Source: Devosia sp. A16
GTDB lineage: Bacteria > Pseudomonadota > Alphaproteobacteria > Rhizobiales > Devosiaceae
Assembly: GCF_001402915.1 (NCBI RefSeq)
Contig: NZ_CP012945.1
Span: 4,193,501 to 4,257,500, forward strand
Length of the DNA stretch: 64,000 nt
Direction of reading: 5' to 3'
The position numbers and the translations under genes are program-made. Shown here one piece after another: positions 42,654-51,843 of this stretch (positions are counted from its first letter, which is position 1; every line of letters starts with the position of its first letter). Below the pieces are notes generated by a model. It was not told the DNA's origin. It saw only the letters and a list, made by a program, of their open reading frames with translations, and searched no databases.

Positions 42654-43736
42654 TCAGCGCCCGAAATACTCGCGATAGTCGGTGTCGTAACCAAAATAGC
42701 GCGGACCGACGAGGTCGATCCCGGCGGGGGTCAGCCATTGCGGGTTCGATGGCATGGCCAGCGCCTTGAGCCTCAGGCCATAGCGCAGGGCGTCGGCAGT
42801 GACCGGCAGTCCCGACTCGGCATCGAGCACGGTGATCAGGTCAGGCGTCGTGACGAGGATCTCGCCGTCGCGCTCGGCCATCAGGAACTCGTTCTGGAAA
42901 TCCAGCCGGAAGCTGTGGCCCTTCCACTCGTCCACCCCCTCGAAGCGGGCGGTGCCACGAGCGAAGCCGCCGACGGTGCGGCGTTCGATGTCCTTGATGC
43001 GACCGTGGAAGATCACGTCGGCCGCGAGCTTGTCGACGATGGCGTTGACCGGGTCGACGTGGCCGGCCTTGGCCTCGCGCAGGGTGCGACCGAGCTCCGA
43101 GCAGAGCGTCAGCGTGCCGCGCACGATCGCCTTCTTCGCCACCGCGCCGGACATCGAATAAAAGGCGAGCAGCGCTGAGCCGCCCATCTCCACCGTTGCG
43201 GCGCGGGCGAGCCGCTCGGTCCAGGCATTGCTGACCGTCTCCAGCACCAGCGAATTGCCCTTGTCGTCGCACAGCACCATCGGCGTCGCCGAAACGCCAT
43301 GCATGGTGAAGGTCACCATCTGCAGCTCGGGATAGGCGCGGCCCATGCCGTCGCCATCGACGAGCGGCAGGCCGGCCATCGCCGCCACGACGAACGGTGT
43401 GGTAGAGTTAACCCCACCCGCCTCGCCGCAGAGCACGGCATCGATCTTCCGCCCAAGCAACTGCTCCAGTGCGCGAAAAGCGTTGATCAGCTCCTCGCCC
43501 TGCGGGAGCTTTTCGGTCATCACAGTGGGCGCGCCCATCATGCAGACGGGCACGACCAGCGCGTCATCGGGCAACTCGTCGATATCGACCAGGTTGACCG
43601 GGCCGTACTGCCTGATCGCCTGCTGGGCCATCAGCTTGCCGACATAGGGGTCGCCGCCGCCGCCGGTCCCGAGGATGGCGCCGCCGGTGGCGATGTCTTC
43701 CATGTCCTCGGCGTGGATGGTGCGAAGAAACTTCAT
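42654..43736 (-). CDS. DUF917 family protein, copy 2 of tandem pair
   Basis: This 360-residue protein has the family blocks GGAILGTGGGGDPYVGKLMA (residues 19-38), GEAGGVNSTTPFVVAAMAGLP, VDGDGMGRAYPELQM and VGGFARGTARFEG. DUF917 proteins are linked to hydantoin or thiohydantoin metabolism (annotated elsewhere as S-methyl-thiohydantoin desulfurase-like), usually next to HyuA-type genes as here. It is the last gene of the operon, 17 bases after its paralogue, with AAAGGA as ribosome site. The reaction on the actual substrate is unknown. Confidence 0.82.
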   Translation of the reverse strand: MKFLRTIHAEDMEDIATGGAILGTGGGGDPYVGKLMAQQAIRQYGPVNLVDIDELPDDALVVPVCMMGAPTVMTEKLPQGEELINAFRALEQLLGRKIDAVLCGEAGGVNSTTPFVVAAMAGLPLVDGDGMGRAYPELQMVTFTMHGVSATPMVLCDDKGNSLVLETVSNAWTERLARAATVEMGGSALLAFYSMSGAVAKKAIVRGTLTLCSELGRTLREAKAGHVDPVNAIVDKLAADVIFHGRIKDIERRTVGGFARGTARFEGVDEWKGHSFRLDFQNEFLMAERDGEILVTTPDLITVLDAESGLPVTADALRYGLRLKALAMPSNPQWLTPAGIDLVGPRYFGYDTDYREYFGR

Positions 43737-43753
43737 GATCTGGTTCCTTTGCC

Positions 43754-44857
43754 TCAGGCCACGACGGGCTTGGGCTGCAGCGGGTTGAAGGTGAGTTCGG
43801 GATAGCCGAAGGCCTTGGGGCCGACGATTTCCAGCGCCTTGGGGGTCTTCATCAGGTCATGCACCGGCAGCCCGATCACCGCGATGCGCTGCCCATAGCG
43901 CAGCACTTCGGTGGTGATCGGCTCGCCCGTATCGAGCTCGAGGTTGATGATCAGGTCGGGAACCATGATCACCGGCACGTCATCGACCCAGAGCACCAGG
44001 TTCTCGTTCTGGATGGCGATGCGCGCTTCCGAGCCGGCCCAATCGCCGACCCCGGTGAGATGCGCATGGCCGCGTGCGAAGCCACCCACCAGTTCGCGCC
44101 GCACGTCGGTGACCTTGCCGGTGAAGAACAGCTTGCCGCCGGTCGAGGCAACGACGCGTTCGACCACGTTCTGCCGCTTCTGGCGGGCGTCGAGCACGGT
44201 ATGGCCGATCCGCAGCGCCTGGGTCACCGTGCCGGGGACCGCGGCGCGGCGGACGAATTCCATCGACATCGGGGCAATGGCTAGGCCGGCCGCGGCGCCC
44301 ATGTTGACCGAGACGCCGCGGGCGAAAGTCTCGAGCCAGAACATGTCGATCACCTCCTTGAAGACGACGACATTGCCCTTCTCGTCGGCAATGGCCGCCG
44401 GAGCGGCCTTGGCGCCGTAGATGAAGAAGGTGGTCATCTGCACTTCGGGGAAGGCTCGGCCCATGCCGTCGCCGTCGATCACCGGCAGGCCCGCATAGGC
44501 TGCGGCGATCATCGGTTCGAGGGCGTTGGAACCGCCGATCTCGGCCGAGATGGTGGCTGCAATCCTGACGCCGGCCGTCTCTTCGACCGCGCGCATGGCG
44601 CGATAGCACTCGCCGCCTTCCTCGATCTTTTCGACCCCAACCACCGGCGCGCCGATGCCGCCAACCTCGCCCACCCAGGCATCGTCGGGCAAGGCATCGA
44701 GCGGCAGTACGCGGACCTCGGCGCCCTTGCGGATCAGCTCGCGCGCCCTGAGCATCCCGACATAAGGGTTGCCGCCGCCACCGGTGCCGAGCAGCGCGGC
44801 GCCGATCGACAGGGGCAGCAGGTCGCTCTCCTTGAGCAGATAACCCTTATCCGACAT
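43754..44857 (-). CDS. DUF917 family protein, copy 1 of tandem pair
   Basis: This 367-residue paralogue of the next gene carries the same blocks: GAALLGTGGGGNPYVGMLRA, GGSNALEPMIAAAYAGLP, VIDGDGMGRAFPEVQM and VGGFARGHAHLTG. Two adjacent, diverged copies suggest a heteromeric enzyme or two successive steps. The ATG at 44857 overlaps the end of the hydantoinase gene by 11 bases. The frame is open further upstream, but that part is only a shadow of the hydantoinase gene. Confidence 0.82.
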   Translation of the reverse strand: MSDKGYLLKESDLLPLSIGAALLGTGGGGNPYVGMLRARELIRKGAEVRVLPLDALPDDAWVGEVGGIGAPVVGVEKIEEGGECYRAMRAVEETAGVRIAATISAEIGGSNALEPMIAAAYAGLPVIDGDGMGRAFPEVQMTTFFIYGAKAAPAAIADEKGNVVVFKEVIDMFWLETFARGVSVNMGAAAGLAIAPMSMEFVRRAAVPGTVTQALRIGHTVLDARQKRQNVVERVVASTGGKLFFTGKVTDVRRELVGGFARGHAHLTGVGDWAGSEARIAIQNENLVLWVDDVPVIMVPDLIINLELDTGEPITTEVLRYGQRIAVIGLPVHDLMKTPKALEIVGPKAFGYPELTFNPLQPKPVVA

Positions 44858-46394
44858 GCAGTTCACCGACCGCCTTGACGCGGACGCGGGTGGCGTTGCC
44901 GGGCAGATAAGCCAGCGGCACGTCCTCGACATCGACGATTTCGATCGACGAGCGCAGCGCGCCGGCGGAGACCGCCGCTTCAGTGGCGCGATCCTTGGCG
45001 TCGGCCAATGCCTGGTCGCGGCCGATCTCGGCCAGGGCGTAAACGCGGTCGACCTCGCCCGAGACCTGCGCGATGGCAGCGCCGACGGCGTTGGCCACGG
45101 CAAAATGGTTCGGCTTGATCACCTCGAGCCCACCGATCGGGCCGTCGACCAGGATCGAGCCGCCGCCCACCACGATCACCGGCAGCGGTTCGGGCGACAG
45201 GCGTGAGCGCTCGACGCAGTCCTCGAGCATCGACATGATCCTGGCCTGGGTGCGCTCGATGAACTCGGGCTTCAGGTGCGCAACCTTCGCCTTGTCGCCG
45301 AGTTCGGCACGGCCGGCAGCGACGACGACGTCGGAAGTGGTCAGCGTCGAACCGCCGAAGATCAGCGCCTCGCTGACGATGCGGTAGCCGACCGAGGTCG
45401 GGCCGACCTTGATGCCGTCGCCAGTCTCGACGACGTGCGAACCGCCTCCGAGGCCGATCGAGAACACGTCCGGCATCCGGAAGTTGGTTCGCACGCCGCC
45501 GACTTCCACGGCCACGGTGGCTTGGCGCGGGAAACCCTTGTGCAGCGAGCCGACATCGGAGGTGGTGCCGCCGATATCGACGACGATGGCGTCCGCAACC
45601 CCCGAGAGGAAAGCTGCGCCGCGCATCGAATTGGTCGGGCCCGAGGCGAAGGTCAGCACCGGGAATTTCTCTGCGAACGCGGCATCCATCAGCGTGCCGT
45701 CGTTTTGCGTCAGGTAGAAGCGGCCCTTGATCCCCGTCTCGGTGATCGCCTTGCGGAAGGCCTCGATAACGTGCCGGGAGAGGTCGCGCAGGCAGGCGTT
45801 CATGATCGCCGCATTCTCACGCTCGAGCAGGCCGATGCGGCCGATATCGCTGGAGAGCGTGATGTGGACGCCCGGCAAGGCCCTGGCGAAAATCTCCCCG
45901 GCCTGCTTCTCGAAGTCGCCCGTCACCGGCGAGAACACCGAGGTGATGGCGATGGTATTGATACCCTTGGCTTTGATGTCCTCGGCGATGCCGAGCAGTT
46001 CCTTTTCATCGAGCGGCGAGATCACTCGCCCGTCGAACTCGTTGCCGCCATGGGCGAGGTAACCGGTCCCGCCGATCGCCGCCTTCAGATCCTCGGGCCA
46101 ATCGACCATAGGGGGCAGGGAGGCGGTCGCAGGAAGGCCGAGGCGCACAGCCGCGGTCTTGGCGAGGTCGCGCCGCTGCACCACGGCGTTGGTGAAGTGG
46201 GTGGTGCCGATCATCACTACGTCGATGGCGGAGGCATCCAGCTTAGAAGCTTCAAGCACCGCCTTCAGCGCATTGACCACGCCGGTCATCACATCGCCGG
46301 TGGTGGCGGCCTTGACGCCGGCAATAACGGTCGCGCCGTCCATGACGACGGCGTCCGTGTTGGTGCCGCCCACGTCGATGCCAATTCTGATCAT
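44847..46394 (-). CDS. Hydantoinase/oxoprolinase family protein (HyuA-like)
   Basis: This 515-residue protein has the N-terminal hydantoinase/oxoprolinase ATPase-like motif MIRIGIDVGGTNTDAVVMDG, then IGTTHFTNAVVQRRDLAK, the FASGPTNSMRGAAFLS block, VDIGGTTSDVG and IGLGGGSHV. It is shorter than full HyuA/5-oxoprolinase and no HyuB partner is seen. It probably opens a hydantoin-like or lactam ring with ATP. It overlaps dppF by ATGA, tying it to the transporter, and the two DUF917 genes follow. Confidence 0.85.
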   Translation of the reverse strand: MIRIGIDVGGTNTDAVVMDGATVIAGVKAATTGDVMTGVVNALKAVLEASKLDASAIDVVMIGTTHFTNAVVQRRDLAKTAAVRLGLPATASLPPMVDWPEDLKAAIGGTGYLAHGGNEFDGRVISPLDEKELLGIAEDIKAKGINTIAITSVFSPVTGDFEKQAGEIFARALPGVHITLSSDIGRIGLLERENAAIMNACLRDLSRHVIEAFRKAITETGIKGRFYLTQNDGTLMDAAFAEKFPVLTFASGPTNSMRGAAFLSGVADAIVVDIGGTTSDVGSLHKGFPRQATVAVEVGGVRTNFRMPDVFSIGLGGGSHVVETGDGIKVGPTSVGYRIVSEALIFGGSTLTTSDVVVAAGRAELGDKAKVAHLKPEFIERTQARIMSMLEDCVERSRLSPEPLPVIVVGGGSILVDGPIGGLEVIKPNHFAVANAVGAAIAQVSGEVDRVYALAEIGRDQALADAKDRATEAAVSAGALRSSIEIVDVEDVPLAYLPGNATRVRVKAVGELHVG

Positions 46395-47275
46395 TTTTCT
46401 ATCCTTTGGGAGACTGCTGCGCGGAGCGCGATGAGTTGCTCGGCTGTCGGGATTTCTCCGTCGATCAGCGGAATCTTCGGCCGCATGGCCTCCTCCTCGG
46501 CCGAGATCACCGGCACCGAGGCGAGGAGAAGGCGGGTGTAGTCGTGCTGCGGCGCCTCGAACACCGATGCGGTGGCGCCGGTCTCGACAATCTTGCCGAG
46601 ATAGAGCACGCCCACCGTGTCGGCAAAGTTCCGCATCAGGCTGAGGTCGTGCGAGATGAAGAGGTAAGTGAGCCCGAGCTGCCGGCCGAGATCGACCAGC
46701 AGGTCCATGACCCGCGCCTGCACCGAGACGTCGAGCGCCGAGGTCGGCTCATCGAGGATCAGCAGCTGCGGCGCCACCGCCAGCGCGCGGGCGATGGCGA
46801 CACGCTGCTTCTGGCCGCCAGACAGTTCGTGCGGGTAGCGCAGCGCGAAATCGGCGGGCAGTTGCACCATCTCGAGCAACTCGGCGATGCGTCGCTTGTG
46901 CTCGCCTCCCGACGTGCCATGGGCGGCCAGCGGCACGGCGATCGACTGGCCGACGGTGCGGCGCGGATTGAGCGAGGAGCCCGGGTTCTGGAACACCATC
47001 TGCACCTTGCGGCCATAGGCTCGGGTGCCGGTCTCGCCGATGATGCTGTGGCCGTCGAGCCGGATGTCGCCGCTGGTCGGTTTGGCGAGGCCCATGATCA
47101 TCCGGGCAATGGTCGATTTGCCCGAGCCGCTCTCGCCGGCAAGGCCATAGACCTTGCCCTTCTCAATCGAGAACGACACGTCGTCGACGGCGCGCACGTC
47201 GCCGGTCTTCCGCCCGAAGCCGCTGCGGACCGGGAACAGCTTGGTCAGCCCGGCGATCTCCAGCAGGGTGTTCAT
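46391..47275 (-). CDS. Oligopeptide-type ABC transporter ATPase (DppF-like)
   Basis: This 294-residue ATPase has Walker A AGESGSGKST, Q-loop MVFQNPGSSLNP, signature LSGGQKQR, Walker [17 protein letters not shown] and switch FISHDLSLM. The Dpp/Opp C-terminal substrate-family extension (HDYTRLLLASVP) follows. The ATG at 47275 overlaps the dppD-like stop by ATGA; the frame stays open upstream but lacks homology. It works as a heterodimer with the preceding ATPase. Confidence 0.93.
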   Translation of the reverse strand: MNTLLEIAGLTKLFPVRSGFGRKTGDVRAVDDVSFSIEKGKVYGLAGESGSGKSTIARMIMGLAKPTSGDIRLDGHSIIGETGTRAYGRKVQMVFQNPGSSLNPRRTVGQSIAVPLAAHGTSGGEHKRRIAELLEMVQLPADFALRYPHELSGGQKQRVAIARALAVAPQLLILDEPTSALDVSVQARVMDLLVDLGRQLGLTYLFISHDLSLMRNFADTVGVLYLGKIVETGATASVFEAPQHDYTRLLLASVPVISAEEEAMRPKIPLIDGEIPTAEQLIALRAAVSQRIEK

Positions 47276-48117
47276 GCCGCCGCTCCCCGGTTGCCGAAGC
47301 TGGTTCCGCCGGTGAGCCGGGGTACGGCCGCGATCAGCGCCTTGGTGTAATCGTCGCGCGGCGCCTCGAAGAGTTCGGCGGTCGGCCGGTGCTCGACCAC
47401 CACGCCCTTGTTCATCACGTAGACGTAGTTCGAGGTTTCGCGGACCACGCCCAGGTTGTGGGTGATCATCAGCAGCGCGAGGCCACGCTCTTCCACCAGG
47501 TCTTTCAGCAGCTTCAGGATTTGCGCCTGGGTGGTGACGTCGAGCGCCGTGCCGGGCTCGTCGGCGATCAGCAGCTTGGGTTCGCTCAACAGCGCCATGG
47601 CGATCAAGACGCGCTGCCGCATGCCGCCCGACAGCATGATCGGGTAGGAGCGCGCCACCCGCTCCGGGTCGCGCATCCGCACCTGGCCCAGCACTTCGTG
47701 CACTCGTGCCATCCGCGCCTTGCGGTCGCGGCTGCGGCCAAGGCGACGGTCGGCATATTTGAGGATGGTGCCCATCTGGTCGGCGATGGTGAAGACCGGG
47801 TTGAGCGAGCTCATCGGGTCCTGGAAGACCATCGACATGGCGGTGCCGCGCAGCTTCAGCCGCTCGCGGTCCGGCATGGTGAGGAGGTCGCGGCCGTCGT
47901 AGAAAATCTCGCCGCCGGTGACCTTGGCCGGCGGGCTGCGCAACAGCCCCATGATGGCCCGCATGGTTACGGTTTTGCCCGAACCGCTCTCGCCCACCAG
48001 CGCGATCTGTGAACGGGCGGGCACGTCGAGCGACACGCCCTTCAGCACCGGATTGGTCTGGCCGTAGGTGGTGAATTGCACGCTGAGGTTCCGGACGGAC
48101 AGCAGGGCGTCGGCCAT
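47272..48117 (-). CDS. Oligopeptide-type ABC transporter ATPase (DppD-like)
   Basis: This 281-residue ATPase has Walker A VGESGSGKTVT, Q-loop MVFQDPMSSLNPV, signature LSGGMRQR and Walker B LLIADEPGTALDVTTQ. The usual DEPT threonine is glycine here, a mild variant. The switch is MITHNLGVV. The ATG at 48117 shares one base with the dppC-like stop. With the DppF-like partner it powers uptake of the operon's substrate. Confidence 0.93.
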   Translation of the reverse strand: MADALLSVRNLSVQFTTYGQTNPVLKGVSLDVPARSQIALVGESGSGKTVTMRAIMGLLRSPPAKVTGGEIFYDGRDLLTMPDRERLKLRGTAMSMVFQDPMSSLNPVFTIADQMGTILKYADRRLGRSRDRKARMARVHEVLGQVRMRDPERVARSYPIMLSGGMRQRVLIAMALLSEPKLLIADEPGTALDVTTQAQILKLLKDLVEERGLALLMITHNLGVVRETSNYVYVMNKGVVVEHRPTAELFEAPRDDYTKALIAAVPRLTGGTSFGNRGAAA

Positions 48118-49004
48118 CAGCGCACCTCCTGCACGTCGAACAGATCGCGGAGGCCATCCCCGAGCAGGTTGAAGCCAAGCGCCACGATGAGGATGGCGAA
48201 GCCCGGCAGCACCGATTCCCACCAGTAGTCCGGCAGGAATGCCGAACCCGAGGCCACCATGGTGCCGAGGTCGGGAGTCGGGGGCTGGATGCCGAGGCCG
48301 AGGAAACTCAGCGAAGCGCCGACGAGGATGACGAAGCCGGCATCGAGCGAGGTCTTGACCGCCAGCGCCGACACGCAGTTGGGCAGGATTTCGCGGAACA
48401 GGATGTGGAACTTGCTGGCGCCCAGCGTCTCGGCGGCCTCGACGAATTCCTGCGTGCGCAACTGCCGGGTGATCGAGTAGATCAGCCGCGTGTGCCACGT
48501 CCACCACAGCGCAGCGATCGCCAGCATCGAGTTGATCAGGTCCGGCGACAGCACGGCGGCAACCGCCAGCGCCATCACCAGCGGCGGGATGGCGAGCGCG
48601 ATATCGGTCAGGCGCATGATGACCACCTCGACCCAGCCACCGAAATAGCCGGCCAGGAGCCCCAGTGTCGTCCCCACCGGGATGGCGATGCCGAGCACCA
48701 CCAGCGCCAGCAGCAGCGAGATTCGGAGCCCGAAGATCACCCGGGTGAAGATATCGCGCCCGACATTGTCGGTGCCGAACCAGTATTCGGCCGAGGGCGG
48801 CAGGTGGCGGGCCCGGAAGTTGACCACCGCGCCGACATGCTCGGGATGCGGGGTGATCCAGGGTGCAAGCAGCGCCGCGAGGATGGCGAGAATGACGATC
48901 GCCGCGCCGATCACCGCCGTCGGGTTGCGCGAGAAGCGGTACCAGTTCTGGTAAGCGTTGGAGAGCCGGCGGGGCGGCGTGGTGGGAACGGTTTCGCTGC
49001 TCAT
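48117..49004 (-). CDS. Oligopeptide-type ABC transporter permease (DppC-like)
   Basis: This 295-residue permease has the DppC-specific start (NWYRFSRNPTAVIGAAIVILAILAALLAPWI), HLPPSAEYWFGTDNVGRDIFTRVIFG, several helices and the EAA loop EAAETLGASKFHILFREILPN. It begins at the ATG overlapping the dppB-like stop by one base. It forms the pore with the DppB-like protein. Confidence 0.93.
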   Translation of the reverse strand: MSSETVPTTPPRRLSNAYQNWYRFSRNPTAVIGAAIVILAILAALLAPWITPHPEHVGAVVNFRARHLPPSAEYWFGTDNVGRDIFTRVIFGLRISLLLALVVLGIAIPVGTTLGLLAGYFGGWVEVVIMRLTDIALAIPPLVMALAVAAVLSPDLINSMLAIAALWWTWHTRLIYSITRQLRTQEFVEAAETLGASKFHILFREILPNCVSALAVKTSLDAGFVILVGASLSFLGLGIQPPTPDLGTMVASGSAFLPDYWWESVLPGFAILIVALGFNLLGDGLRDLFDVQEVR

Positions 49005-50026
49005 CAGCGGCTCCCCCGAATGCGCACGCGCGGGTCGACGAAGCCGACCAGCACGTCGATGACGAGGTTGACCAGGACGAAGAACACGCCCGAGACCATC
49101 ACCACGCCCATCACCGCATTGAGGTCCTTCTGCAGGATCGTGCGGATGCCGTAGGCCGCCATGCCGGGCCAGGCGAACACCAGTTCGACGACGAAGGCGT
49201 TGCCGATCAGCGAGGCGAACTCGAGCCCGAGGATAGTCAGCGGCGGCACGAAGCTGGGGCGCAGCATATACTTGAACACCCGGATCGGCTCGGGCACGCC
49301 GAAGGCGCGGCTTGCCTCGATGTAATCCTGGCTGGAGACGTCGATCATCGACGAGCGGGTGATGCGGGCAATCTGCCCCATGGTGGCGAGCGCCAGGGCA
49401 GTGGCCGGCAGCAGCAGGTAGCGCAGCGCCTCGCCGAACACATCGAGGCGGCCGGCCAGCAGCGAGTCGACGGTCAAGAGCCCAGTGACGCCGGCGACGA
49501 ACTCCATGTTGTGCGGCAATCGCCCGGTGGTCGGCAGGATGTGCAGCACGTAGCCCGCGAGAATCTGCAGCAGCAGCGCTGCGAAGAAGCTCGGCGTGAC
49601 GGCGGAAAAGATCGCCAGCACGCGGACCAGCGTATCGGGCCACTTGTCCTTCCAGCGCGCCGCCGCGACGCCCAGCGGCACCCCCAGCACGAAGGCGATG
49701 GTGATCGTCGCCAGCACCAGCTCGAGGGTCGCCGAGAAGGTGTCGCGGATGTCGTCGTTCACCGGTCGCTCGGTCAGCAGCGAGCGGCCGAGGTCACCGC
49801 GACTGAGCCCGGCGATGAACATGCCATACTGTTCGACGATCGGCTTGTTGAGGCCGAGCTTTTCCTGCAGGTCCGCAACCTGCTGGGCCGTGGCGGTGGG
49901 GCCGAGCGCCATGCGCGCCGGATCACCCGGAACCACCCGGGCGATGGCGAAGATGACGATCGACAGGCCCACGAGGACCAGGATCGACCACAAGATGCGC
50001 CGGAGAAGGAAAAGCAGGAATTCCAA
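49004..50026 (-). CDS. Oligopeptide-type ABC transporter permease (DppB-like)
   Basis: This 340-residue permease begins MEFLLFLLRRILWSILVLVGLSIVIF. It has the DppB signature RVVPGDPARMALG, then QVADLQEKLGLNKP, six or so helices and the EAA-type loop EASRAFGVPEPIRVFKYMLRP. It is first of the membrane components, 85 bases after the binding-protein gene, with a GC-rich hairpin in that gap. Confidence 0.93.
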   Translation of the reverse strand: MEFLLFLLRRILWSILVLVGLSIVIFAIARVVPGDPARMALGPTATAQQVADLQEKLGLNKPIVEQYGMFIAGLSRGDLGRSLLTERPVNDDIRDTFSATLELVLATITIAFVLGVPLGVAAARWKDKWPDTLVRVLAIFSAVTPSFFAALLLQILAGYVLHILPTTGRLPHNMEFVAGVTGLLTVDSLLAGRLDVFGEALRYLLLPATALALATMGQIARITRSSMIDVSSQDYIEASRAFGVPEPIRVFKYMLRPSFVPPLTILGLEFASLIGNAFVVELVFAWPGMAAYGIRTILQKDLNAVMGVVMVSGVFFVLVNLVIDVLVGFVDPRVRIRGSR

Positions 50027-50072
50027 GAGCAGCCCGCCCTGGTGAGCCGAGAAGGGGTGGTGCGGGAGAGTG

Positions 50073-50104
50073 GCGTCCCCGGGCCCGTCTTGGGCCGGGG
50101 ACGC
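50073..50104 (-). terminator. Intercistronic hairpin after the Dpp-type binding-protein gene
   Basis: GCGTCCCCGGGCCC is answered by GGGCCGGGGACGC with a 4-5 base loop, a stem of about 13 bp with one bulge. It has no T-run and lies between the binding-protein stop and dppB. It probably stabilises the upstream message or attenuates read-through. Confidence 0.6.
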
Positions 50105-50111
50105 CGCGCGA

Positions 50112-51662
50112 TCAGCAGGTCCAGCTGTAGCGGGTGAAGTCGTAGTCGAACGACATCATCGGCACCGCCTTGAAGCCGGTGAGGCACTTGTCCATGGCGT
50201 GCTGCACAGTCTGGGTGTTGAGGAACACGTCGGACTGCAGGTCGACCAGCTTGTGCTGCAGGGTCTTGTAGATATCGGCCTGCTTGGCGGTGTCGCCGGT
50301 GCCGCGCGCTTCGTCGATCAGCGCGTCGATCTCCGGGTTCTGCACCCACTCCATCGAAGCCCAGGTGCCGGCCGCCTCCGAGTGGTACTGCGTGAAGAAC
50401 ATCGAATCCGGCGACGGATAGGTCGGGCCGAAGAAGATCTGGTTGACGTTCGGCGTGCTCTCGACCTTGCCGGCGATCTCGGTGATGCGGTTCCACGGGT
50501 CGGCCTGCTGTGTCACCACGAACCCGAGCTGCTCGAGGTTCGACTGCATCAACAGGCTGATTTCTTCCTCGAACTTGGTACCGGCCACATAGCCGAGCGT
50601 GATCGGGATCGGCGCGCCGGCATATTTCGACTGCGCCACTTCTGCCTTGGCCGCCTCGAGGTCGTAGACCGGCTCTGGGATATCGTCGGCGTGGAAGGCG
50701 GCGAACGCCTTGGGCAGCGGCGTCGACAGCACGCCGCCGGGCGAGATCACCTCGCGGATAGTGGCATAGTCTGTGGCGAGCGCGATGGCCTTGCGGATAT
50801 GCACGTCGTCCGTCGGCGCGGCCTTGCTGTTGAGCTTGAGGTAGAAGGCGGTCGACGTCTCCTCCTTGGCGATGGTGAAGCGGCCCATGCCCTCGAGCGC
50901 GGTATAGGTGTCGGGCGACTGGAACTGGCTCGACATGGTCAGCTCGCCCGAAGCGGCGAGCGAGCGCACGGTGGCCTCATCATTGGTGATGATCCAGCGC
51001 ACTTCGTCGATCGGGCCGGCACCGAACCCCTTGTAATAATCGGGGTTGCGGGTGATCGTCATCTGGCTGCCGCGATCCCAGCTCTTGAGGCTGTAGGCGC
51101 CGGCGCCCGCGACATTGGTCGCGAGCCAGGTCTGACCGTCATCCGAGCCCTCATTGGCCTTCACCAACTCCTCGTTGAGGATGAAGATGGCGGGCACCGT
51201 GGTGAGGAACGGCGCAAAAGTCTTGGAGAGGGTGAACTTCACCGTCTTGGCGTCGACGGCGGTGACCGAGCCGGGCGCCAGCACGCCGGCGAAGAGGTTG
51301 GCCGGGCCCTGGTTGATGCGCAGCAGGCGCTCGACGGTATAGACCACGTCGCTGGCTTCGACCGGCGAGCCGTCGGCGAACTTGGCATCGTCGCGCAGCT
51401 TGTAGGTGACTTCCTTGGCGTCGTCCGACACCGTCCAGCTCTCGGCCAGCTCCGGGATGATGTTGCCGGCGGAGTCGACGCTGACGAGCCCGTCATAGAG
51501 GTTCACCGCCGCCATATAGTCGGTGTAGTCCGAGATCTTGGCCGGATCGATGGTGCCGAAGATCTGTACGGTGTTCATCGTCACGGTGACCGCCATGGCG
51601 GGCGCTGCGCCCAGCATGAGGGTCGAAAGTGCAGTTGCTGCAAGAAGCCTGTGCTTGGTCAT
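50112..51662 (-). CDS. Oligopeptide-type ABC transporter substrate-binding protein
   Basis: This 516-residue periplasmic family-5 binding protein has a signal peptide (about 1-24, ending APAMA). The SBP_bac_5 landmarks follow: NLYDGLVSVDSAGNIIPELAESW, a YKLRDDAKFADGSPVEASDVVY block, AGAGAYSLKSWDRG and the DDVHIRKAIALATDY segment. It supplies the Dpp-type transporter encoded downstream; the companion hydantoinase and DUF917 genes suggest a cyclic amide such as a hydantoin rather than a peptide. A GACAGGA site precedes the ATG. Confidence 0.92.
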   Translation of the reverse strand: MTKHRLLAATALSTLMLGAAPAMAVTVTMNTVQIFGTIDPAKISDYTDYMAAVNLYDGLVSVDSAGNIIPELAESWTVSDDAKEVTYKLRDDAKFADGSPVEASDVVYTVERLLRINQGPANLFAGVLAPGSVTAVDAKTVKFTLSKTFAPFLTTVPAIFILNEELVKANEGSDDGQTWLATNVAGAGAYSLKSWDRGSQMTITRNPDYYKGFGAGPIDEVRWIITNDEATVRSLAASGELTMSSQFQSPDTYTALEGMGRFTIAKEETSTAFYLKLNSKAAPTDDVHIRKAIALATDYATIREVISPGGVLSTPLPKAFAAFHADDIPEPVYDLEAAKAEVAQSKYAGAPIPITLGYVAGTKFEEEISLLMQSNLEQLGFVVTQQADPWNRITEIAGKVESTPNVNQIFFGPTYPSPDSMFFTQYHSEAAGTWASMEWVQNPEIDALIDEARGTGDTAKQADIYKTLQHKLVDLQSDVFLNTQTVQHAMDKCLTGFKAVPMMSFDYDFTRYSWTC

Positions 51663-51843
51663 GGATGTTCCTGTCCCGTCGTTAGCCGCCCCGGCGCATT
51701 ACCCCCACGCCGCGACGGTCCGGCTGCGCCGGCACCCTCGATCGCTCGCTGTCACCATGCGGTCGCACGAGCCCGATAAGGCGAGCTTCGCAACAGGCGG
51801 GCATCGGCCTCAAGGCTAGGTTTTGGATGAAATCGTCTAGGTT

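Noticed and set aside
44858-45103. Upstream extension of the first DUF917 frame
   Set aside because: The extra 82 residues are an out-of-frame reading of the hydantoinase gene. Homology begins at the ATG at 44857.
47276-48178. Upstream extension of the DppF-like frame
   Set aside because: It lies entirely over the DppD-like gene in another frame. The ATPase homology starts at 47275.
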